64,000 bases of DNA from Aeromicrobium sp. IC_218 (GTDB lineage Bacteria > Actinomycetota > Actinomycetes > Propionibacteriales > Nocardioidaceae), in contig NZ_SJXM01000002.1 in NCBI RefSeq assembly GCF_004336805.1, forward strand, positions 186,001 through 250,000, given 5' to 3'. The stretch's first letter is position 1; each line of letters begins with the position of its first letter. Below are positions 25,072-34,224 of this stretch, piece after piece. A program made the translations under genes and the position numbers. Below the pieces are notes generated by a model. The model did not search any database, had not been told where the DNA came from, and worked only from the letters and a program-made list of their open reading frames with translations.

Positions 25072-25869
25072 GTGCTTCGTGTCGCCACCGTCAACGTCAA
25101 CGGCATCCGTGCCGCCTACCGCAAGGGCATGGACGCCTGGCTCGCCGACCGCGGCTGCGACGTGGTCGCGCTGCAGGAGGTCCGGGCCCCCGACGACATC
25201 GTCCGGGAGATCACCGCGGAGAGCGGGCTCCACGTCGTCCACACCGAGGCCGCCGACAAGGGACGCGCCGGCGTGGCGATCCTGAGCCGGTTCGAGCCCA
25301 AGGACGTCCGGGTCGGCAACGGCGACGACTACTTCGACACGTCGGGCCGCTGGATCGAGGCCGACTACGTCCTCGACGACGGCAGCGCGCTGACCGTCGT
25401 GTCGGTCTACGTGCACTCCGGTGAGGCCGGCTCCCCGCGCCAGGACGACAAGTACCGCTTCATGGACGCCATGTCCGAGCGCATGCGCGAGCTGCGCGCC
25501 GCGGGCACCCACGGCCTGCTCATGGGCGACCTCAACGTCGGCCACACCGAGCGCGACATCCGCAACTGGAAGGGCAACCTCAAGAAGGCCGGCTTCCTGC
25601 CCGAGGAGCGCGCCTACTTCGACCGCTTCCTGGGCGAGCTCGGCTGGGTGGACGTCCACCGCCAGCTCAGCGGCGACGTCGACGGCCCGTACACCTGGTG
25701 GTCGATGCGCGGGCAGGCGTTCGACAACGACACCGGCTGGCGCATCGACTACCACCTCGCCACGCCCGAGCTCGGCGCGCTGGCCCGGCAGGCGTGGGTC
25801 GACCGCGCCGCCAGCTGGGGCGAGCGCTGGTCCGACCACGCGCCCCTCGTCGTCGACTACGACCTGTAG
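25072..25869 (+). CDS. xthA: Exodeoxyribonuclease III / AP endonuclease
   Basis: A 265-residue base-excision repair enzyme that cuts 5' to abasic sites. Catalytic motifs of the EEP fold are present: ATVNVNGIRAAYRKG (Asn), VVALQEVRAPDD (metal Glu), HGLLMGDLNVGHTERDIRN (Asp, Asn) and the C-terminal GWRIDYHLATPEL and SDHAPLVVDYDL (Asp-His pair). GTG start with a probable leaderless promoter. It stands alone, divergent from the GGDAF-EAL gene and followed by a hairpin terminator. Confidence 0.95.
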   Translation: MLRVATVNVNGIRAAYRKGMDAWLADRGCDVVALQEVRAPDDIVREITAESGLHVVHTEAADKGRAGVAILSRFEPKDVRVGNGDDYFDTSGRWIEADYVLDDGSALTVVSVYVHSGEAGSPRQDDKYRFMDAMSERMRELRAAGTHGLLMGDLNVGHTERDIRNWKGNLKKAGFLPEERAYFDRFLGELGWVDVHRQLSGDVDGPYTWWSMRGQAFDNDTGWRIDYHLATPELGALARQAWVDRAASWGERWSDHAPLVVDYDL

Positions 25870-25882
25870 TCCCGGGCCCCGC

Positions 25883-25911
25883 ACGCCCCGGTCCGACACG
25901 GGCCGGGGCGT
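25883..25911 (+). terminator. Putative terminator of xthA
   Basis: ACGCCCCGG (25883-25891) pairs perfectly with CCGGGGCGT (25903-25911), 13 nt after the xthA stop; the short loop has partial extra pairing. Confidence 0.6.
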
Positions 25912-25927
25912 CCTCGTCTGGAGATAT

Positions 25928-25957
25928 GCATAACCACCTGATATACATGGTTGCGTG
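25928..25957. promoter_or_regulatory. Imperfect palindrome over the marR promoter and start codon
   Basis: AACCA (25932-25936) and TGGTT (25948-25952) form inverted arms, weakly extended on both sides (GCAT on the left, GCGTG on the right). TATACA (25942-25947) inside it is the best -10, 7 nt before the GTG at 25955, with no Shine-Dalgarno. The layout suggests a leaderless marR transcript repressed by its own product; autorepression is inference from MarR family practice. Confidence 0.55.
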
Positions 25958-26380
25958 AATCAACTTGAACTGGCGAGCGCGCTGCGCACGTTCGCGGTGG
26001 ACGTCGCCCGGAGCACCCGGTCGACGTCCATGAGCCGCGTCGCCGCGGCCACCCTCGGCGACCTGGAGCGCTCCGGCGGCCGGCGCATCACCGCGCTGGC
26101 CGAGAACGAGGGCGTCAGCCAGCCGGCCATGACCGGCCTGGTCCAGCGGCTCGAGGCCGGCGGCCTCGTGCACCGCGAGGACGACCCGGCCGACGGACGC
26201 GTCAGCCTCATCTCGATCACCGACGCCGGCCGCGAGGCACTCACCGCCCGCCGGGCCGAGCAGGACGCCGCCCTCGGCGCCTGGCTCGAGCGCCTCTCCC
26301 CCGCCGAGCGCGAGCTCCTGGCCGCCGCCGCACCCGTCCTGCTCACCTACCCCGACACGGAGGACCATGCACACCGCTGA
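25955..26380 (+). CDS. MarR family transcriptional regulator
   Basis: A 141-residue winged-helix regulator. The DNA-binding part reads RITALAENEGVSQPAMTGLVQRLEAGGLVHREDDPADGRVSLISITDAGR, with the typical wing D-x-R-x-x; helices at both ends would dimerise. Its end overlaps the MFS exporter start by 14 nt, so the pair is one operon. MarR proteins in this arrangement usually repress the exporter and release DNA on binding a phenolic or drug-like ligand; the ligand here is unknown. The promoter palindrome overlaps its own start codon. Confidence 0.92.
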   Translation: MNQLELASALRTFAVDVARSTRSTSMSRVAAATLGDLERSGGRRITALAENEGVSQPAMTGLVQRLEAGGLVHREDDPADGRVSLISITDAGREALTARRAEQDAALGAWLERLSPAERELLAAAAPVLLTYPDTEDHAHR

Positions 26381-27659
26381 GCCCGTCAGCATGTTCAAGC
26401 AGCCGAAGGCGGTCTATGCCGTCGCCTTCGCCTGCGTCATCTCGTTCATGGGCATCGGCCTGGTCGACCCGATCCTGCCGGCGCTCGCGTCCGAGCTGGA
26501 CGCCACGCCGAGCCAGGTCACGCTGCTGTTCACCAGCTACCTCGTCGTCACCGCGCTCATGATGCTCGTGACCAACGCGATCTCCAGCCGCATCGGCGCC
26601 AAGGCGACCCTGCTCACCGGCCTGGTGATCATCGTGGTCTTCGCCGCGCTCGCCGGCTCGACCGACTCGATCAGCGGCATCGTCGCGTTCCGTGCCGGCT
26701 GGGGCCTGGGCAACGCCCTGTTCATCGCCACCTCGCTGGCCGCGATCGTCTCCAGCGCCCGTGGCGGCTTCGCCGGTGCGATCATCCTGTACGAGGCCGC
26801 CCTCGGCCTCGGCATCGCCGCCGGTCCGCTGGTCGGCGGCCTGCTGGGCGACATCAGCTGGCGCGGCCCGTTCTACGGCGTCGCCGTGCTCATGGCCGTC
26901 GCCCTGGTCGCCACGGCCGTGCTGCTCCCCGCGACGCCGCGCCCGGCCACGCCGACGTCGGCCGCCGCCCCCCTGCGCGCGCTCGGCCACCGCGGCCTGC
27001 TGCTCATGAGCGTCGCCGCCCTCCTCTACAACTGGGCGTTCTTCACGATGCTCGGCTACGCGCCGTTCCCGATGGACCTGGGCGCCATGCAGCTCGGCTG
27101 GGTCTTCTTCGGCTGGGGCCTGCTCGTCGCGCTGTTCTCGGTGGTCGGCGCCCCGCGCCTGCAGAACCGGTTCGGCACCGCTCGATCGCTGTACGGCGCG
27201 CTCACCGGCTTCGCGGTCGTCCTCGCCGTGATCGCCGCCTTCCCCGAGCAGCGCACCGTCCTGGTGGCCTGCGTGGTCGTGTCGGGCATCTTCATCGGCA
27301 TCAACAACACGCTCACCACCCAGGCGGTCATGATCGTCGCCCCGGTCGAGCGTCCGGTGGCCTCGGCCGCCTACGGGTTCGTGCGCTTCATCGGCGGCGG
27401 CCTCGCGCCCTACGCCGCCGGCAAGCTGGTCGAGCACCTGAACCTGCACGTGCCGTTCGCGATCGCCGCCCTGGCCGCGCTCGCCGCCGTCGGCGTGCTG
27501 GCCACCAACCGCGCGGCGCTCGACGCGGCCGACGCCGGGATGGACGAGAGCGGCCACCCCGTGACCGACGCGGACGCCGTCGCCGGAGAGGTCGCCGACG
27601 AGATGGGCGGCGCGCCCGGCGCGATCGACCAGGTCGTCCACGCGCACGAGCGCGCGTGA
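26367..27659 (+). CDS. MFS drug-efflux-type transporter
   Basis: A 430-residue major facilitator protein with about twelve membrane helices. The first helix has MGIGLVDPILPALASEL, the usual start of DHA1-type multidrug exporters, and the loop after helix 2 has ISSRIGAKATLL, the family's motif A position. The C-terminal ~45 residues are an acidic cytoplasmic tail (AADAGMDESGHPVTDADAVAG) not needed for the fold. Encoded directly after marR with overlap, so it is likely induced by its own substrate. Substrate unknown. Confidence 0.9.
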   Translation: MHTAEPVSMFKQPKAVYAVAFACVISFMGIGLVDPILPALASELDATPSQVTLLFTSYLVVTALMMLVTNAISSRIGAKATLLTGLVIIVVFAALAGSTDSISGIVAFRAGWGLGNALFIATSLAAIVSSARGGFAGAIILYEAALGLGIAAGPLVGGLLGDISWRGPFYGVAVLMAVALVATAVLLPATPRPATPTSAAAPLRALGHRGLLLMSVAALLYNWAFFTMLGYAPFPMDLGAMQLGWVFFGWGLLVALFSVVGAPRLQNRFGTARSLYGALTGFAVVLAVIAAFPEQRTVLVACVVVSGIFIGINNTLTTQAVMIVAPVERPVASAAYGFVRFIGGGLAPYAAGKLVEHLNLHVPFAIAALAALAAVGVLATNRAALDAADAGMDESGHPVTDADAVAGEVADEMGGAPGAIDQVVHAHERA

Positions 27660-27700
27660 CCGCCGCCGGCCGGTCGGGGCGTGGCTGGGAGGATGAGCGG

Positions 27701-28777
27701 GTGACCACCACCCCCCTCCACGACCCCGACTGGCGCGGCTTCGCCAGCGACAACTACGCCGGCGTCCACCCCGAGGTGCTGGCCGCGCTCGCCGCGGCCA
27801 ACGGCGGCCACCAGGTCGCGTACGGCGAGGACGTCTACACCGCCCGCCTGCAGCAGGTCGTCCGCGAGCAGCTCGGTGAGCAGGCCGAGACGTTCCCGGT
27901 GTTCAACGGCACCGGCGCCAACGTCGTGTCGCTGACCAGCGTGCTGCCCCGCTGGGGCGCCGTCGTCGCCGCGAGCACCGCCCACATCAACACCGACGAG
28001 GCCGGCGCCCCCGAGCGCATGACCGGGCTCAAGCTGCTCACCGTCCCGACGCCCGACGGCAGGCTCACGCCCGAGCTCGTCGACCGTGAGGCCTGGGGCT
28101 ACGGCAACGAGCACCGCGCGCAGCCGCTCGCGGTCAGCATCACCCAGACCACCGAGATGGGGACGCTCTACACGCCCGCCGAGGTGCGGGCGATCGCCGA
28201 CCTGGCCCACGAGCGCGGCATGGCCGTGCACATGGACGGCGCGCGGCTCTGGAACGCCGCCGCCGCGCTGGGCCTGCCGTTCCGCGACTTCGTCACCGAC
28301 GCCGGTGTGGACGTGCTCAGCCTGGGCGGCACCAAGAACGGGCTGCTGGGCGTCGAGGCGGTGGTCGTGCTCTCCCCCGAGCGCGCCACCGGCCTGACCT
28401 ACCTGCGCAAGCTCACGATGCAGCTCACCAGCAAGATGCGGTTCGCCTCGGCGCAGCTGCTGGCCCTGTTCGAGGACGACCTCGGGCTGCGCAGCGCCGC
28501 CCACGCGAACGCCATGGCCGCCCGGCTGCGCTCGGCGCTCGAGGCCGGCGTGGCCGACGGGTCGCTGGCCGGGCTCGCGTTCACGCAGGACAGCCCGGCG
28601 AACGCGATCTTCGCGACGCTCCCGCTCGAGGCGGCCGACCGCATCCGCGAGCAGGTGCGCTTCTACGACTGGGACCGCTCGCGCGGCGAGGTCCGCTGGA
28701 TGACGTCCTGGGACACCACCGAGGCCGACGTCGACCGCTTCGTCGCCGTCGTCCGCCAGGAGCTCGGCCGCGGCTGA
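27701..28777 (+). CDS. Threonine aldolase-like beta-eliminating lyase
   Basis: A 358-residue fold-type I PLP enzyme of the low-specificity L-threonine aldolase family, which cleaves threonine to glycine and acetaldehyde. Landmarks: FASDNYAGVHPEVLAALAAAN, AYGEDVYTARLQ, VFNGTGANVVSL, VHMDGARLWNAAAALG (cofactor Asp) and LSLGGTKNGLLGVEAVV with the PLP lysine. I chose GTG 27701 because GGGAGG lies 8 nt upstream; a GTG at 27656 would overlap the MFS gene and adds an unlikely peptide. It may be cotranscribed with marR-MFS (42 nt gap) but need not be related. Confidence 0.88.
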   Translation: MTTTPLHDPDWRGFASDNYAGVHPEVLAALAAANGGHQVAYGEDVYTARLQQVVREQLGEQAETFPVFNGTGANVVSLTSVLPRWGAVVAASTAHINTDEAGAPERMTGLKLLTVPTPDGRLTPELVDREAWGYGNEHRAQPLAVSITQTTEMGTLYTPAEVRAIADLAHERGMAVHMDGARLWNAAAALGLPFRDFVTDAGVDVLSLGGTKNGLLGVEAVVVLSPERATGLTYLRKLTMQLTSKMRFASAQLLALFEDDLGLRSAAHANAMAARLRSALEAGVADGSLAGLAFTQDSPANAIFATLPLEAADRIREQVRFYDWDRSRGEVRWMTSWDTTEADVDRFVAVVRQELGRG

Positions 28778-28793
28778 GCGCGTCCGCACGCGA

Positions 28794-28827
28794 CGAGGGC
28801 CCCGGGGATCGCTCCCCGGGGCCCTCG
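28794..28827. terminator. Bidirectional terminator between aldolase and M6 protease genes
   Basis: A perfect 15-bp stem (28794-28808 with 28813-28827) and TCGC loop lies 17 nt past the aldolase stop and 16 nt past the convergent protease stop. Confidence 0.8.
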
Positions 28828-28842
28828 CGCGTCAGGCGTCGG

Positions 28843-31239
28843 TCAGTTGACCTTGATCTTCAGGCTGGTGCCCTGCTGCTGCACCACCTTGACCTTCACA
28901 CCGGCACCCGGCAGCTTGACGCCCTGCTGGGGCGTCTCGGCGTACCAGTACTTCTTGGTGTCGTCGAAGGTCGGCTGCGGGTTCTGCGCCCGGATGTAGG
29001 ACGCCACGCCGTTGGTGTGCAGCGTGAACGAGTCCGCCTTCTGCAGCGAGAACGGCGCGTCGTAGACCGCCACGCGGGCGCGCCACGGCTGACCGTTCGC
29101 GATGTTGATGATCGGCTCCGGGTGGGCGTCGATCGGCAGGTTCCGGCCCTGGCCGGGGTGGTCGATCGTGTTGTTGTCGGCCTGGGACGTGTCCCAGTAC
29201 GAGATCAGCAGGCCCTGGCCGTAGCTGAAGTGCTCGGCCCAGTCGGGCCGGGTGTTCAGCCACCCGAAGTTGTACGGACCGGTCGCCAGGTACTTGTCGT
29301 AGCTGACGTGCGACCGGTTGCCCATGACGTAGAAGTTGTCGTGCTGGGTCGTCGTGGTCTCCGCGATGATCTGGAAGCCGTCGAACGTCCACGCCGGGCT
29401 GCCGTCCTCGGCACCGTCGGTCAGCACCGGCTGGCCGTCGGCGACGACGCTCAGGTCGTCCAGGAACAGGCCGGCGAGGGCGAGGCCGCCGTCGGTCTTG
29501 TAGTAGGCGCGCAGCTGGATCTTCTGGCCCGCGTACGCGTCCAGCGGGACGTTGAGGTCCGCCCAGGTCTTTTGCTCCCCGCCGAGGGCCGGGCGCTTGG
29601 AGGTGTCGAGGCCGAAGGCCTTGCCACCCACCGTGCCCGGCAGCGACGTCCAGGTGTCGCCACCGTCGGTGGACGCCTGGATGTAGGCGTAGTCGTAGCC
29701 CTTCTCGATCGCGTAGCGGACCTTGCCCTTGAACGAGGCGGTGGTCTTGCCCGTGAGGTCGACCTCGGTGGTCATCGAGTTGGCCAGGTCGTCGCCGGAG
29801 CCCGAGTGGAACTGCAGCTTGCCCGAGGCCGGGGCCCCGTTCTGCTTGGTGACCGACTTCTTCGGCAGCACCACGACGGCGCCCTGCGCCTTGTCGGTGT
29901 TGTACTCCTGCGGACCGAGCTCGAGCGTCTTCTTCTGCTTGGCCGTGACCGCCTCGTAGTCGAGCCAGCCCAGCTGCAGCTTCTCCCACGCGCCGAGGTC
30001 GCCCGGACGCGTGCCGAGCGGCTCGCCCTTGCCGCTCAGGCGGCTCTGCGCCATGAGCGTCCAGTACTCGTTGTTGTTGTCGCCGCCGGAGGTGCTGTAC
30101 GCGTCGGGCAGGCCCAGGTCGTGGCCGTACTCGTGCGCGAAGACCGACAGGCCGCCGTTCTCGGGCTGGACGGTGTAGTCGCCGACCCAGATGCCGGTGT
30201 CGCCGACCTGGGTGCCGCCGAGCGGGTTGGTGGCCGGGCCGGTCGCGCCGGCGTCGGTGACGAAGGCGTACCAGCGGTGCGACCACAGGGCGTCGCTGCC
30301 GTAGATCGGGTCGCCGTCGGCCTCGTCGCCGCCCGCGTGGACGATCTGGAAGTGGTCGACGTAGCCGTCGGGCTCGTTGAAGTCGCCGTCACCGTCGAAG
30401 TCGTAGCGGTCGTACTGGTCGTACTCGGCCAGCTCCGCCTTGATCTCGGCGGGCGTGGCGCCCGCGGCCTCGCGGTCGGCGACCCACTGGTTCAGTGCGT
30501 CGCGGACCAGGTCCCAGGCGCCCTCGTCGGTGCGGCCGTAGCGGGCCTGGTTGTACCGGACCTTGACCCAGTCCGAGACCTCGCCGTCGACGGTGTAGCG
30601 GCCCGACGACTGCGTCTCGTAGTACGTCTTGAGCGACTCGTCCTTCTTGCCGTCGGCGAAGTACATGTCGTCGAAGTGCTGCTGGGAGAAGTCCTTCTGC
30701 CAGATCGTCGTGTTGTCCTTGCGACGGTCGGGCTCAGGGATCTGGTTGTGCAGGGGGCCGTCGAAGCGCTGCGGCTCGACCGCGTCCTCGGCGGAGGCCC
30801 AGTCGGAGTCGGGGAAGTCGGGGTGACGCTCGTCGCCGAACTCGGCGAGGATCACGAAGACCTTGTCGGCGCGCTCCTGCTCGAGCTCGACGTACTGGTC
30901 GACCTGCTTCGGCGCGGCCTTCTGCGCACGCAGCTTGGTGCGGGCCTTGGCGTTGTTCTGGGCGGCGGCGTCGGCGGGCGCGTACGCCTTGCCGAGCTTG
31001 ACGACGGTGCTGCCGTTCTTCTGCACCGTCTTGGCGTCACCGCTCAGCACCGAGGAGAGGGCCTCCTCGCGCAGGGCGCGACGCTTCTCCTCGAGCGGGT
31101 TCGGGAGGTCGTGCTCCCGGTGTGCCTTCTCGGCCGCCGGCTGCTGCGGCGCCGGGGCGGCCTGTCCGGGCGCGGCGTACGCGACTCCGAACGAGGCCGT
31201 CAGTCCGAGCCCGATCAGGCCCGTCGTGAGACGTCTCAC
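28843..31239 (-). CDS. Secreted M6 family metalloprotease (immune inhibitor A-like)
   Basis: A 798-residue secreted zinc protease. A signal peptide ([26 protein letters not shown]) and a ~100-residue propeptide rich in Lys/Ala come first. The M6 catalytic domain (~130-440) carries [11 protein letters not shown] (HExxHxxGxxD), preceded by [18 protein letters not shown], a calcium-binding-like loop. Further beta-rich modules include [19 protein letters not shown] (MAM/VEG-like) and the InhA-type C-terminal region. The family degrades host or environmental proteins; here nutrient scavenging is plausible. GTG 31239 has GGGGGA upstream and starts the signal peptide; an upstream in-frame start adds 29 residues lacking signal character. 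Confidence 0.92.
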   Translation of the reverse strand: MRRLTTGLIGLGLTASFGVAYAAPGQAAPAPQQPAAEKAHREHDLPNPLEEKRRALREEALSSVLSGDAKTVQKNGSTVVKLGKAYAPADAAAQNNAKARTKLRAQKAAPKQVDQYVELEQERADKVFVILAEFGDERHPDFPDSDWASAEDAVEPQRFDGPLHNQIPEPDRRKDNTTIWQKDFSQQHFDDMYFADGKKDESLKTYYETQSSGRYTVDGEVSDWVKVRYNQARYGRTDEGAWDLVRDALNQWVADREAAGATPAEIKAELAEYDQYDRYDFDGDGDFNEPDGYVDHFQIVHAGGDEADGDPIYGSDALWSHRWYAFVTDAGATGPATNPLGGTQVGDTGIWVGDYTVQPENGGLSVFAHEYGHDLGLPDAYSTSGGDNNNEYWTLMAQSRLSGKGEPLGTRPGDLGAWEKLQLGWLDYEAVTAKQKKTLELGPQEYNTDKAQGAVVVLPKKSVTKQNGAPASGKLQFHSGSGDDLANSMTTEVDLTGKTTASFKGKVRYAIEKGYDYAYIQASTDGGDTWTSLPGTVGGKAFGLDTSKRPALGGEQKTWADLNVPLDAYAGQKIQLRAYYKTDGGLALAGLFLDDLSVVADGQPVLTDGAEDGSPAWTFDGFQIIAETTTTQHDNFYVMGNRSHVSYDKYLATGPYNFGWLNTRPDWAEHFSYGQGLLISYWDTSQADNNTIDHPGQGRNLPIDAHPEPIINIANGQPWRARVAVYDAPFSLQKADSFTLHTNGVASYIRAQNPQPTFDDTKKYWYAETPQQGVKLPGAGVKVKVVQQQGTSLKIKVN

Positions 31240-31587
31240 TGTGTTCCCCCTGTGTGTCGTGATGGTGCGGGCCGGGTGGTCCGCGCAGCGCGTGCCGCCC
31301 GGGTGGGGTGGCGCACGCCTTCGCACAACCTAGGAAGAAATGACTAGTTGCGTCTAGACACCAAGGACTATTCGTCCGATTGCGATTCGGTGAAGGGACG
31401 TGCCGGCGACACGCCTCGGGCGAACCCGTGCACGGGGAGCATCGGCTGCCCTAGGGTGTTCGGCAGTTGCTGTGCGTACGACCTCGGCTGCGTGACCCGT
31501 CCGGGTGCCTGGTTGGTTCGGGTGCACGACCGCGACCGCGGTCCGCAGATCGTCTCGGGCCGCTCCTGCCACGGAGGAGAGAAGGAC
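31240..31587. other. Divergent promoter region of the M6 protease and cold-shock genes
   Basis: No gene is supported in this 348-nt gap. It has a short AT-richer patch around 31327-31380 with TAGGTT (minus strand, 31327-31332), a candidate -10 for the protease. On the plus side, the perfect palindrome CCCGTGCACGGG (31425-31436) precedes TAGGGT (31452-31457), a candidate -10 that would leave a 5' leader of about 125 nt ahead of the cold-shock gene, as known for cspA mRNAs. Confidence 0.45.
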
Positions 31588-31791
31588 ATGGCCACCGGAA
31601 CCGTCAAGTGGTTCAACGCCGACAAGGGCTTCGGATTCATCGCGCCGGACGACGGCAGCGCCGACGTCTTCGCCCACTTCAGCGCCATCCAGACGAGCGG
31701 CTACCGCTCGCTGGACGAGGCCCAGAAGGTCGAGTTCGACGTCGAGCAGGGCCCCAAGGGCCCGCAGGCGGCGAACATCCGCCCGCTCTGA
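31588..31791 (+). CDS. cspA: Cold-shock protein
   Basis: A 67-residue single-domain OB-fold RNA chaperone. RNP1 KGFGFIAP and RNP2 DVFAHFSAI are present, after the family start [13 protein letters not shown]. The start is fixed by GGAGGAGA 8 nt upstream of the ATG. An in-frame open region extends 240 nt further upstream but shows no coding bias and disagrees with the universal CspA start. Followed by a strong terminator, so it is monocistronic. Confidence 0.96.
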   Translation: MATGTVKWFNADKGFGFIAPDDGSADVFAHFSAIQTSGYRSLDEAQKVEFDVEQGPKGPQAANIRPL

Positions 31792-31801
31792 CCCGACGCG
31801 C

Positions 31802-31839
31802 ACGAAGGCCCCACCCGGTTCGCCGGGTGGGGCCTTCGT
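31802..31839. terminator. Terminator after cold-shock gene
   Basis: A perfect 17-bp stem (31802-31818 with 31823-31839) closed by a TTCG loop, 10 nt past the csp stop. It can also serve the short gene converging from the right. Confidence 0.85.
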
Positions 31840-31859
31840 CGTCCGTGGAGGGACGTCGC

Positions 31860-32027
31860 TCAGGGACGTCCGCCCTCGTCCCACGCGTGCTGCAGCGGCT
31901 CGGGGACGCCGGCCAGGAAGCGCACGTCGCCGGGGTGCGCCTGGGCGTGGGCCAGCGGCCGGGACGGGAACCGGTGGGCCATGGTGGTGACGTCGTCGCG
32001 GTCGTAGTCGAAGGTCGAGTCGTCCAT
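31860..32027 (-). CDS. Small hypothetical protein (55 aa)
   Basis: A 55-residue acidic protein, MDDSTFDYDRDDVTTMAHRF at the start, then SRPLAHAQAHPGDVRFLAGVPEPL and a short tail. I do not recognise a family. Support for a real gene: third codon positions are nearly all G or C as in neighbours, and TAGCGT lies exactly 7 nt before the ATG, the leaderless spacing found for several genes here. It ends just before the csp terminator. No membrane segment or signal peptide. Confidence 0.6.
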   Translation of the reverse strand: MDDSTFDYDRDDVTTMAHRFPSRPLAHAQAHPGDVRFLAGVPEPLQHAWDEGGRP

Positions 32028-32034
32028 GAACCTG

Positions 32035-32040
32035 ACGCTA
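32035..32040 (-). promoter_or_regulatory. Putative -10 box of small leaderless gene
   Basis: TAGCGT on the minus strand, 7 nt before the ATG at 32027. Confidence 0.45.
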
Positions 32041-32092
32041 GCCTCATGTTTCGCCCGGCGGCACCCCTACGCGGCGGTAGTCTCGCCCACCC

Positions 32093-33217
32093 TCAGAGTG
32101 TGACGCGCCAGATGCGGTCGTCGCCCGAGGAGGGCTCGCGTCGCCCGTCGGTGTTGCTCGTCGTCACCCACAGCGCGCCGTCGGGCGCGACCGCCACCGA
32201 GCGCACCCGGTCGCCGTCGTCGAGGTGACGCCGGGGCGTCCCGGCCCGCTCGCCGCGTAGCGGCACCGAGAACAGGCACCGCCCCTGCAACGCGCCCAGG
32301 AACGCGGTCGAGCGGGTGATGGCCAGGCCCGCGGGCGAGCACTCGCTCGTGCCCCACGTGACCTTCGGGTCGACGAGCCCGTCGCCACCGCCCTCCCCCT
32401 CGACCTGGGGCCAGCCGTAGTTGCCGCCCCGCTCGAGCAGGTTCAGCTCGTCGGCCGCCTTGTCCCCGAACTCGGTCGCCCACAGCCGTCCGGACGCGTC
32501 GAGCGCGAGGCCCTCGACGTTGCGGTGGCCGTAGGTCCAGGTGCGGTTGCCGAACGGGTTGCCGTCGACCGGACGTCCGTCGCGGTCGACACGCAGCACC
32601 TTGCCGGCGAGCGAGTCGCGGTCCTGGGCCAGCTCGCGCTGCTCGGCGTCGCCGGTGGACACGAACAGGCGCCCGCGCCCGTCGAAGAGCAGGCGTCCGC
32701 CGTGGTGGTGCGTGGACGTCGGGATGCCGGCGAGCACCGGCTCGGGACGACCCAGCCGGCCACCGGAGTAGCTCATGCGCACGACCCGATCGTCGGACCC
32801 GGACGTGTGGAAGGCGTAGACCACCGAGTCGTCGCCCGGCGGCACGGCCAGCCCGAGCAGCCCGCCCTCGCCGATGCCGGCGGCGGGGACGACTCCCGGC
32901 ACGTCGCCCACGGTGCGGACGCCGTCGGGGCCGACCCGCACGACGCGGGCCTCGTCGCGCAGCGACACCAGCGCCTCGCCGGTCGAAAGGAACGCGATGC
33001 CCCAGGGAACACCGAGCCCCTCGGCGACCACGGAGTCCTTGCGCGGACGGACCGGGCGCTCGTCCGTCGGGGACGGCGAGACCGGCGTCGCGCTCGGGCT
33101 GCGCGTCGGCGAGGGGCCGGAGGTGGTGCGGCGCGGCGCGGGCTCGTCGGACGTGCACCCGACGAGCGCCGCGGCGCCCACGGCGGCCAGCGAGCCGAGC
33201 AGGTGTCGTCGGTCCAT
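32093..33217 (-). CDS. PQQ-dependent sugar dehydrogenase lipoprotein (GSDH family)
   Basis: A 374-residue six-bladed propeller of the soluble glucose/sorbosone dehydrogenase family (YliI-like). The N-terminus DRRHLLGSLAAVGAAALVGC has a twin-arginine-like pair and a lipobox (LVGC), then a ~40-residue Ser/Pro/Thr linker, so it is a cell-surface lipoprotein. Blade motifs: GVPWGIAFLSTGEALVS, GEGGLLGLAVPP, HHHGGRLLFDGRGRLFVSTGD, GHRNVEGLALDASGRLWATEFG, GGNYGWPQVEG and VAPDGALWVTTSN. Family members oxidise aldose sugars with PQQ; the sugar is unknown. ATG 33217 has AGGA 8 nt upstream; a GTG two codons earlier is possible. Confidence 0.88.
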   Translation of the reverse strand: MDRRHLLGSLAAVGAAALVGCTSDEPAPRRTTSGPSPTRSPSATPVSPSPTDERPVRPRKDSVVAEGLGVPWGIAFLSTGEALVSLRDEARVVRVGPDGVRTVGDVPGVVPAAGIGEGGLLGLAVPPGDDSVVYAFHTSGSDDRVVRMSYSGGRLGRPEPVLAGIPTSTHHHGGRLLFDGRGRLFVSTGDAEQRELAQDRDSLAGKVLRVDRDGRPVDGNPFGNRTWTYGHRNVEGLALDASGRLWATEFGDKAADELNLLERGGNYGWPQVEGEGGGDGLVDPKVTWGTSECSPAGLAITRSTAFLGALQGRCLFSVPLRGERAGTPRRHLDDGDRVRSVAVAPDGALWVTTSNTDGRREPSSGDDRIWRVTL

Positions 33218-33250
33218 GCCCACGATCCTGCCCGGCCCCTGGCCGGCCCG

Positions 33251-34063
33251 CTAGCGGCGGCGGATCTTCACCGTCTGGGTGCGGGTCTTCTTCTTGAGCG
33301 GCGAGTACGTCGTGGTGCGGGACCTGACGTACGTCTGGGTGGCGTCGGCGGCCAGCGTCAGGCCGTCGGCGACGAAGCTGCGTCCCTTGAGCTGCTCGGG
33401 CCCGTAGTTCACGATCTCCGGGTCGGTGACGTCGCGGTTCTCCGAGCCGGGGTACGAGACCACGGAACGATCGACCGAGCCGGAGCCGGCGATCGTGCCG
33501 GCGATGCGGAACCCGTTGGAGCCGTTGACCTTGCAGGTCGCGGTGTAGTCGTGGACGTTGATGACGCCCTGCAGCACGTTGCCGACCAGGCCGGTCACCA
33601 CCCCGAGCAGGTCGCCCAGCACCGGGATCTCGGTGACCGCGTCGTCGACGGGTCCGACGATCGTGCCGACCACCGGGCTGACCGAGGTGACGGTGCAGGT
33701 GGCGTCGACCGCCGAGCCCTTGCGGGCCACGACGCGCTGGGCGTAGTTGTTGCGGACCGTGTACGAGCGGTACCGGACCGTCGTGCGCACCTTGTAGGTG
33801 CCGGCGCCGAGGCGGGCCCGCGGCTTCTTGACGACGATCCGCTTGCCCTTCTTGTTCCAGACGTCCATGACGGGCGTGCCGATGCGGACGTTGCCGCGGG
33901 CGTCGACCTTCGCCTTGATGGTGGTCTTGTGACCCTTGGTCACGCTGTAGCTGCCGAACTTGCGGATCTTCACCGAGTCGGCGGCCTGGGCCGTCGTCGC
34001 GGAGGCACCGACCAGGCTGACCGACAGTCCCGCTGCCACCAGCACCGTCAACATTCGCTTCAT
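33251..34063 (-). CDS. Secreted hypothetical protein
   Basis: A 270-residue exported protein: signal peptide MKRMLTVLVAAGLSVSLVGA with cleavage near AQA, then a Lys/Arg-rich beta-type region with Ig-like sequence (SYSVTKGHKTTIKAKVDARG, AGTYKVRTTVRYRSY), a short hydrophobic/Gly-rich stretch in the middle (VVGTIVGPVDDAVTEIPVLGDLLGVV, around 135-160) and a second basic part ending KKKTRTQTVKIRRR. Two cysteines (CTVTS and CKVNG) flank the hydrophobic stretch and could form a disulfide. I recognise no family. It lies on the same strand as the sugar dehydrogenase, 33 nt upstream of it. Confidence 0.75.
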   Translation of the reverse strand: MKRMLTVLVAAGLSVSLVGASATTAQAADSVKIRKFGSYSVTKGHKTTIKAKVDARGNVRIGTPVMDVWNKKGKRIVVKKPRARLGAGTYKVRTTVRYRSYTVRNNYAQRVVARKGSAVDATCTVTSVSPVVGTIVGPVDDAVTEIPVLGDLLGVVTGLVGNVLQGVINVHDYTATCKVNGSNGFRIAGTIAGSGSVDRSVVSYPGSENRDVTDPEIVNYGPEQLKGRSFVADGLTLAADATQTYVRSRTTTYSPLKKKTRTQTVKIRRR

Positions 34064-34224
34064 GCGTTCTCCCCTTGTGTGAGCCCCATCACTCGGGACC
34101 GATGTTGCATGAAACGTGGCGGATGGCGTGAAGTTACGCGATCGGGACCATCGGCCACCGGGAATGGCCCGGACGGGCCATACGTTGAACCCGTCGTACG
34201 CACGCTCCCGAGGAGAGGCAACCC

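Noticed and set aside
31348-31587. In-frame N-terminal extension of the cold-shock protein
   Set aside because: CspA proteins begin at the ATG used here, which has a good ribosome site; the extension has a leader-like composition.
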